26,121 bases of DNA from an uncultured Oscillospiraceae bacterium. GTDB taxonomy: Bacteria > Bacillota > Clostridia > Oscillospirales > Ruminococcaceae. Below the pieces are notes generated by a model. The model had not been told where the DNA came from and searched no databases. It saw nothing but the letters and a program-made list of their open reading frames with translations. Shown here piece after piece: positions 22,227 to 26,121 of the stretch. The position numbers and the translations under genes were made by a program. The stretch spans positions 1-26,121 of the forward strand of contig CAJMEU010000018.1 of the NCBI GenBank assembly GCA_905212515.1. Reading direction: 5' to 3'. The number at the start of each line of letters is the position of its first letter. Position 1 is the stretch's first letter.

Positions 22227-22513
22227 AAGGTGCCTCCTTCTGTTTTCAAGGTGCGTTTTGCGTTGCTTTCCGCCCAGGAAAGCAGGGCCGCGCGGGCCTC
22301 ACCGGCCGTGGGGGCGGCGGGCAGGGCAGCCAGGTAAAAGGCCGCCTCGTTCCAGGCGGCCGGTGACGCCGCGTGGGCGGGCATATTCCGCAGCAGTTCT
22401 GCCAGGCAGGCCTGCTTGCCCGGGGGCAGGCAGTGCAGGTCGGACAAGTAGACACAGCCCAGGCGGGCCGCCAGGCACTCCAACATGGGTGCGGCCGGTG
22501 GTTCTCTCATCAT
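22223..22513 (-). CDS. Small hypothetical protein coupled to the surface protein
   Basis: A 96-residue, mostly helical soluble protein with no signal peptide and no family that I recognise. It includes MLECLAARLGCVYLSDLHCL, with several cysteines, and an alanine-rich second half. I start it at the ATG at 22513 because AAAGGAGGATG lies ten bases upstream; an open frame extends further but without a binding site. Its TGA stop overlaps the ATG of the secreted protein (ATGA), which implies that the two are made in fixed ratio. The long leader upstream suggests regulation of both genes together. Possible roles (chaperone, regulator, leader) are guesses only. Confidence 0.6.
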   Translation of the reverse strand: MMREPPAAPMLECLAARLGCVYLSDLHCLPPGKQACLAELLRNMPAHAASPAAWNEAAFYLAALPAAPTAGEARAALLSWAESNAKRTLKTEGGTL

Positions 22514-22543
22514 AATAGCACATCCTCCTTTATTACAGCCCCC

Positions 22544-22612
22544 AAAAAAAGGGCCGCTTCCCTCACAGCAAGGCGCGGCGCGGGCAAAAGCCCGCACCTG
22601 CCCTGTGTGAGG
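22544..22612 (-). terminator. Second leader terminator-like structure
   Basis: Outer arms CCTCACA/TGTGAGG, inner GCGGGC-TTTT-GCCCGC, then T7 at 22544-22550. The alternative 5-bp stem GCCGC/GCGGC sits right against the T-run and would compete with the outer arms. Located 30-100 bases before the 96-residue gene. Confidence 0.5.
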
Positions 22613-22616
22613 CAGC

Positions 22617-22654
22617 AAAAAAGCGCTGTGTCGGAATAAATCCCAACACAGCGC
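22617..22654 (-). terminator. First leader terminator of the surface-protein operon
   Basis: Perfect 9-bp minus-strand stem GCGCTGTGT/ACACAGCGC followed by TTTTTT. A clean intrinsic terminator inside the leader, about 170-205 bases after the predicted start site. Confidence 0.8.
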
Positions 22655-22689
22655 CGGAGGGTGCAAAAACAGGCCCCATCCCGCCTTGC

Positions 22690-22806
22690 TTACAGGGCGG
22701 AAAAAGGGTATAATAACTTTGCATTCGCAGCATGTTGCTGTTGTTGGAAGGTCTCGTCTTCCGACAGGGCGGCGGGAAGTTCCAGCTTCCCGCTGCCTGT
22801 TTGCAC
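22690..22806 (-). CDS. Possible leader peptide, 38 residues
   Basis: A GTG-started frame (GTG at 22806), largely hydrophilic, with QQQQHAANAK in the middle and ending LLYPFSAL. It lies between the predicted promoter and the first leader terminator. GGCGAGG lies nine bases before the GTG, but the predicted start of transcription falls inside that motif, so the binding site may not be fully transcribed. Weak candidate. Confidence 0.2.
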   Translation of the reverse strand: MQTGSGKLELPAALSEDETFQQQQHAANAKLLYPFSAL

Positions 22807-22825
22807 TTTTTTGTGCCTCGCCTTT

Positions 22826-22854
22826 ATTATAGGGCAAAGCTCTGCGGAATGCAA
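22826..22854 (-). promoter_or_regulatory. Promoter of the surface-protein operon
   Basis: Minus strand TTGCAT, 17-base spacer, TATAAT. The -10 is perfect, the -35 about 3/6. A perfect palindrome lies two bases upstream of the -35. Confidence 0.65.
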
Positions 22855-22856
22855 TC

Positions 22857-22877
22857 TTTTATTGCCCTGCAATAAAA
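22857..22877. repeat. AT-rich palindrome TTTTATTGC-CCT-GCAATAAAA
   Basis: Perfect 9-bp inverted repeat next to the -35 of the surface-protein promoter; the same arms occur at 4417-4442. Could be an operator or a structural/terminator remnant. Confidence 0.7.
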
Positions 22878-22946
22878 AAACTGATCTTTTCTTTATAGCC
22901 GTGGACCGGGAATGGCCGCGGTTTATTTTTTCGGCTTCCGCGCCGG

Positions 22947-23390
22947 TCACAGGAAGTTTTTCATCTGCTGGGCATACTCGCTCTCGGCGTGGTGCAGGCG
23001 CTTGGCCAGGGCCACGGCGCCCACGTTGGCGCCCGGGTTCTGGCGAATGGCCTCCTCCATGTCTTTCTCGCCCATGTGGCTGCCTTCGATGATCATCTTG
23101 GCCAGGTTGGTATTGGATTTGTCCATGGCCGTCTGCATTTTCACGCCCATTTTGGCGCTCATTTTGGCCATGGTGCTTTCGTCTTTCGGCTCCTCGCCGC
23201 CCACGGCCAGCATGGCGCGGGCGCGGTTCTGCAGGTCCTCATAGGTGTCCACCTGGCGCTGCAGCTCGTTTTTCATGCGCACGTCCTCGGTGATCTGGGC
23301 CAGGTCCTGGGCGGTGTGCTTGCCCATCTCGGCGTTTTTGGCCACTTCATTCAGCAGGCCGATGGTTTGCGTGTCCATATTCATAGCCAT
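22947..23390 (-). CDS. Ferritin-like helical protein of unknown function
   Basis: A 147-residue, nearly all-helical protein without signal peptide or membrane segments. TIGLLNEVAKNAEMGKHTAQDL at the start, MGVKMQTAMDKSNTNLAKMIIEGSHMG in the middle and a terminal AKRLHHAESEYAQQMKNFL resemble a small conserved family of Clostridia with a four-helix, ferritin-like (DUF2383-like) pattern. The regular Glu/His metal ligands of true ferritins are not obvious, so I do not claim metal binding. AAGGGGGAAA precedes the ATG at 23390. Single-gene unit with no clear terminator downstream. May relate to stress or surface functions, but nothing shows this directly. Confidence 0.65.
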   Translation of the reverse strand: MAMNMDTQTIGLLNEVAKNAEMGKHTAQDLAQITEDVRMKNELQRQVDTYEDLQNRARAMLAVGGEEPKDESTMAKMSAKMGVKMQTAMDKSNTNLAKMIIEGSHMGEKDMEEAIRQNPGANVGAVALAKRLHHAESEYAQQMKNFL

Positions 23391-23562
23391 TTTCCCCCTT
23401 CGGTTTTCCTTTATGGTGCCCCGTTTGCGCGCCGTTTATCCTTTTTTGTGAACTTTATCTCAAAACACGCAGTGCAATACGTAGAAAAATCAGCGGTTTT
23501 TTAGTGATTTTTACCAGTAAAATATGGTAGAATAGACCCATTGGAAGGGGAGGGCTGGCTGG

Positions 23563-24720
23563 ATGGAAACGACCAAAAAGCTGTATGTGGAAAACGCATA
23601 CCTGACGGAGTTCTGCGCGCGGGTATTGGCCTGCGAACCGCTGGCGGGCGGGCGCTTTGCCGTGGCGCTGGACCGCACGCTGTTTTATCCCGAGGGCGGC
23701 GGCCAGCCGGCCGACCACGGCGCTTTGGGCCCCACCTGCGTGCTGGATGCCCACGAGCGGGACGGCGTTGTGTGGCACGAGACGGCCAGCCCCCTGCGCG
23801 TGGGCGAGACCGTGCAGGGCAACGTGGACTGGCAGCGCCGCTTCGACCACATGCAGCAGCACACGGGCGAGCACATCCTCAGCGGCATCGCCCACAGCCA
23901 GTACGGCTGCGACAACGTGGGATTCCACATCGGGCCCGACGCCACCAGGGTGGACCTCTCCCTGCCGCTGAGCCAAAAAGAGCTGGACGAATTGGAGCAG
24001 GCCGCCAACTGGGTGGTGTGGCAGAATGTGCCCGTGTGCGCGTCCTTCCCCCCGCCGGAGGAATTGGCCGGCCTTGCCTACCGCAGCAAAAAAGAGCTGG
24101 ACGGCCCGGTGCGCATCATCTCGGTGGAGCACGCCGACGTGTGCGCCTGCTGCGGCACCCACGTGGCCCGCAGCGGCCAGGTGGGCATGATCAAGATCGC
24201 CAGTGCCGACCATTACAAGGGCGGCATGCGGCTGACGGTGCTGTGCGGCGCCCGCGCGGCCCGCGATTACTGCCGGAAAAGCCGGGACGTACATACCCTG
24301 AGCGTTATGCTGAGCGCGAAGCCCGACGCCCTGCCCCAGGCGGCGGCCCGCCTGCTGGAGGAAAACGAAGCCCTGGCCGCCCGCCGGGCCGCGGCCGAGA
24401 ACCGGCTGGCCCAGCTGCTGGCCGCGCAGTGCGCGGGGCAAACCGCGCCGCTTCTGTTCGAGGAAGCCCTGACGGCCGACGGCGCGCGCCGCCTGGCCAC
24501 CCTGCTGTGCCAGCAGGGTGCGGCGGTGGCCGGCGTGTTCTTCGGCGGGCCGGACAGCTGGAACTACGCCGTGGCCGGCGCCGGGCGCGACGCGGCCGCG
24601 CTGGTAAAGGGCCTGCACGCGGCGCTGGGCGGCAAGGGCGGCGGCAAGCCCGTCTTGTGCCAGGGCACAGTGCCCGCACCCCGAAAAGAGATCGAACGCT
24701 GGTGGCGATCCGGCGTATAA
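23563..24720 (+). CDS. Alanyl-tRNA editing protein (AlaX-type)
   Basis: A 385-residue stand-alone editing enzyme that hydrolyses serine or glycine wrongly attached to tRNA-Ala. Seen: FYPEGGGQPADHG, the first conserved block; zinc site HTGEH at residues 100-104 with CCGTH at 196-200 (C196 and H200 as the other pair); and a C-terminal DHHA1-like tail (GGKGGGKPVLCQG) preceded by a charged helical segment (about 255-290). The C-terminal extension marks the long AlaX form. No aminoacylation domain is present, so it is not AlaRS. Start at 23563 preceded by GGAAGGGGAGG. A TAGAAT lies upstream (23528-23533). Confidence 0.93.
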   Translation: METTKKLYVENAYLTEFCARVLACEPLAGGRFAVALDRTLFYPEGGGQPADHGALGPTCVLDAHERDGVVWHETASPLRVGETVQGNVDWQRRFDHMQQHTGEHILSGIAHSQYGCDNVGFHIGPDATRVDLSLPLSQKELDELEQAANWVVWQNVPVCASFPPPEELAGLAYRSKKELDGPVRIISVEHADVCACCGTHVARSGQVGMIKIASADHYKGGMRLTVLCGARAARDYCRKSRDVHTLSVMLSAKPDALPQAAARLLEENEALAARRAAAENRLAQLLAAQCAGQTAPLLFEEALTADGARRLATLLCQQGAAVAGVFFGGPDSWNYAVAGAGRDAAALVKGLHAALGGKGGGKPVLCQGTVPAPRKEIERWWRSGV

Positions 24721-24726
24721 GGCCCC

Positions 24727-24765
24727 AAAAACCGTTGGAAAACAAAGGGTTTTTCAACGGTTTTT
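24727..24765 (+). terminator. Intrinsic terminator after the tRNA editing gene
   Basis: An 11-bp stem AAAAACCGTTG/CAACGGTTTTT, extended inside by GAAAA/TTTTC, and ending in T5 (24761-24765), six bases after the stop codon. Confidence 0.85.
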
Positions 24766-24832
24766 CATTGTTTTAAACGTGTTTTTCCGTGAAAACAAGG
24801 TGTTTTTTCTCGCCTTTTTTTGCGCCATGTGC

Positions 24833-24838
24833 TACAAT
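24833..24838 (+). promoter_or_regulatory. Extended -10 promoter element for the AI-2E-family gene
   Basis: TGC followed by TACAAT, 37 bases before the TTG start; no clear -35, as is common with the extended -10 form. Confidence 0.5.
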
Positions 24839-24874
24839 GGGCTGTAAAGACCGGGTAAGAAAGGGGCTTTTGCC

Positions 24875-26023
24875 TTGAATTTGGATAAGCAGAAGATGAA
24901 AAAGCTGTTTTTGCTGATCGCCGGCGGCATTGGGCTGTATTGGGTGCTGGAAAATATCGCCGTGCTGTGGGACGCGCTGCGTTTTGTACTGCATTTGTCC
25001 TTCCCGCTGGTGCTGGGTTTCTGTATCGCCTTTGTGCTGAACGTGCCCATGCGCTTTTTTGAGCGGCATTTGTTTCAAAAAACCAAGGACAAACGCCTGC
25101 TGGCCCTGCGCCGGCCGCTGTGCATCGTGATCTCTCTGCTGTTCATCGTGGCGGTGATCGCCCTGGTGTTCGTGCTGGTGATCCCGGAACTGGCCAAAGC
25201 CTTCACCGTGCTGGGCAGCGCGGTGCCCAGCACCATCAACAGCGTGATCGCCTGGGCGCAGCAGCATTCCTCGGGCCTGCCCATGGTGCAGGAATGGCTG
25301 GAAAACTTGTCCATCGACTGGAACGCCATGGGCAAATCCCTGCTGGACTTTATCTCCACCGGCGCGGGCACGCTGCTGGGGGGCACGGTGCAGGTGGTGT
25401 CCAGCACGGTCAGCGGCATCACCAACTTCACCATCGCCTTTGTGCTGGCGCTGTACATCCTGCTGGGCAAAGAGACCCTCAAGCGCCAGGTGAAGGCCCT
25501 GTGCGCGGCTTATCTGCCGCCCAAGGCCGGGCAGGACCTGATGTTTGTGACGCGGCTTGCCAGCCGCACCTTTGCCAACTACGTGACGGGCCAGTGCACC
25601 GAGGCCTGCATCCTGGGCACGCTGTGCTGGCTGGGCATGGCCCTGCTGCGGCTGCCCTACGCCCCTATGGTGGGGGCGCTGGTGGGCATCTCGGCCCTGA
25701 TCCCCATCGTGGGCGCCTGCGTGGGCCTGGTGGTGGGCGCGCTGATGATCCTGATGGTGTCGCCCTTCCAGGCGCTGGTGTTCGTCATCTTCCTGCTGGT
25801 GCTGCAGCAGATCGAGGGCAACCTGATCTACCCCCGGGTGGTGGGCTCCTCCGTGGGGCTGCCGGCCATCTGGGTGCTGGCGGCCGTCACCGTGGGCGGC
25901 AGCGTGATGGGCATCGGCGGCATGCTGTTCGCCGTGCCGGTGGCCAGCGTGCTGTACGCCCTGGTGCGCCTGGACGCGAAGAAAAAGCTGGAGGCCCGGG
26001 GCCTGAAATACGAGGAACTGTAA
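24875..26023 (+). CDS. AI-2E transporter family (PerM/UPF0118) membrane protein
   Basis: A 382-residue protein with about eight membrane segments: two near the N-terminus, a third after residue 80, an amphipathic middle region (about 105-185), and a cluster of segments from about 190 to 360. The C-terminal motifs GALVGISALIPIVGACVG and IEGNLIYPRVVGSSVGLPA (as QIEGNLIYPRVVG) are diagnostic of the UPF0118/AI-2E family. Members have been linked to autoinducer or Na+/H+ transport, but the substrate is unknown here. The start is TTG at 24875 with AAGGGG at eight bases; the next ATG is at 24896. Only a stem-loop follows it at the window's end. Confidence 0.92.
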   Translation: MNLDKQKMKKLFLLIAGGIGLYWVLENIAVLWDALRFVLHLSFPLVLGFCIAFVLNVPMRFFERHLFQKTKDKRLLALRRPLCIVISLLFIVAVIALVFVLVIPELAKAFTVLGSAVPSTINSVIAWAQQHSSGLPMVQEWLENLSIDWNAMGKSLLDFISTGAGTLLGGTVQVVSSTVSGITNFTIAFVLALYILLGKETLKRQVKALCAAYLPPKAGQDLMFVTRLASRTFANYVTGQCTEACILGTLCWLGMALLRLPYAPMVGALVGISALIPIVGACVGLVVGALMILMVSPFQALVFVIFLLVLQQIEGNLIYPRVVGSSVGLPAIWVLAAVTVGGSVMGIGGMLFAVPVASVLYALVRLDAKKKLEARGLKYEEL

Positions 26024-26025
26024 GA

Positions 26026-26095
26026 CGCAAAAACGGGTGCGGCCATCACAAAGGCCCGGCGCGGCCCACGCTCGCCGGGGCGTGGTGGTTTTGCG
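26026..26095 (+). terminator. Large imperfect stem-loop after the AI-2E-family gene
   Basis: Nested inverted repeats CGCAAAA/TTTTGCG, CCATCAC/GTGGTGG (with G-U pairs) and CCCGGCG/CGCCGGG just after the stop codon. There is no U-run after it, so termination is uncertain. Confidence 0.35.
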
Positions 26096-26121
26096 GTTAC
26101 GAAATCCGCAGCGCACGACGG

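Larger units (their letters stand above)
22514..22825 (-). promoter_or_regulatory. Hairpin-rich leader of the surface-protein operon
   Basis: About 305 bases between a predicted start site and the 96-residue gene. Minus-strand order: an 8-bp stem GCGGGAAG/CTTCCCGC with flanking ACAGG/CCTGT (about 22760-22800); small stem GGAAG/CTTCC; a CCGCC/GGCGG stem (about 22680-22700); the terminator at 22617-22654; and a large imperfect stem at 22561-22612 followed ten bases later by seven T. The arm GCCGC can instead pair with GCGGC next to that T-run, a switch-like alternative. No known riboswitch class recognised. Confidence 0.55.

Noticed and set aside
22514..22837. N-terminal extension of the 96-residue protein (204-codon version)
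   Set aside because: The extension passes through both leader terminators and has no binding site at its first ATG, while AAAGGAGGATG precedes the start at 22513.
24773..26116. 447-codon minus-strand open frame
   Set aside because: Antisense shadow of the AI-2E-family gene; His/Gln-rich translation without motifs.

Overview
The window looks like chromosome from a high-GC member of the Clostridia, most likely an Oscillospiraceae/Ruminococcaceae-type gut bacterium. This rests on the gene content (a HutP-family protein, a YesM/YesN-type two-component pair beside a sugar ABC transporter, DUF4214/Big_2/InlB-repeat surface protein, DUF5058 membrane protein), strong GGAGG-type ribosome binding sites, occasional TTG/GTG starts, AT-rich sigma-A-like promoters in an otherwise GC-rich sequence, and many short intrinsic terminators. 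No rRNA, tRNA, insertion sequence, phage gene or CRISPR array was seen. Many long open frames opposite real genes are GC-driven shadows.

Layout. (1) 1-4610, minus strand: one apparent operon, read DUF5058 membrane protein, a second six-helix membrane protein, M42-type metallopeptidase, HutP-like RNA-binding regulator, EamA permease, and a small AtpI-like membrane protein that runs off the left edge. Its start is preceded by a leader of about 360 nt packed with hairpins. The first hairpin is an intrinsic terminator whose 5' arm carries a seven-base GAGTAAA repeat, the spacing expected of HutP NAG-triplet sites. This is the most interesting part of the window: a probable histidine-type-ligand-sensing antitermination circuit controlling a poorly described transporter/peptidase module. 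(2) 4695-8539, minus strand: a dTDP-sugar/rhamnose operon (rhamnosyltransferase-like GT2, rfbA, rfbD, rfbB) with a near-consensus promoter and a clean terminator, but no rfbC. (3) 8593-8991, plus strand: a small PF06541-type membrane protein, then a strong terminator and a run of about nine T-tracts in helical phase. (4) 9183-15162, minus strand: a YesM-type kinase, a lipoprotein solute-binding protein, two sugar permeases and a YesN-type AraC response regulator, a carbohydrate uptake locus with kinase and regulator on opposite sides of the transporter and no ATPase gene. (5) 15315-17514, minus strand: a HAMP/HisKA sensor kinase with its OmpR-type regulator. (6) 17665-20125, plus strand: ychF, MTA/SAH nucleosidase and an HD-domain hydrolase. 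(7) 20265-22854, minus strand: a secreted beta-helix/InlB/Big_2/DUF4214 protein, translationally coupled to a small upstream gene and preceded by a leader with two terminator-like structures. (8) 22947-26023: a small helical protein of unknown function (minus), then an AlaX-type tRNA editing protein and an AI-2E-family membrane protein (plus).

Housekeeping (ychF, mtnN, alaX) is interleaved with surface and uptake functions (rhamnose glycan synthesis, secreted repeat protein, sugar ABC system, peptide/amino-acid module). Two regions are regulated, by appearance, at the level of transcription termination in long leaders (4214-4573 and 22514-22825), and both contain the same AT-rich palindrome, TTTTATTGC-N(3-4)-GCAATAAAA.
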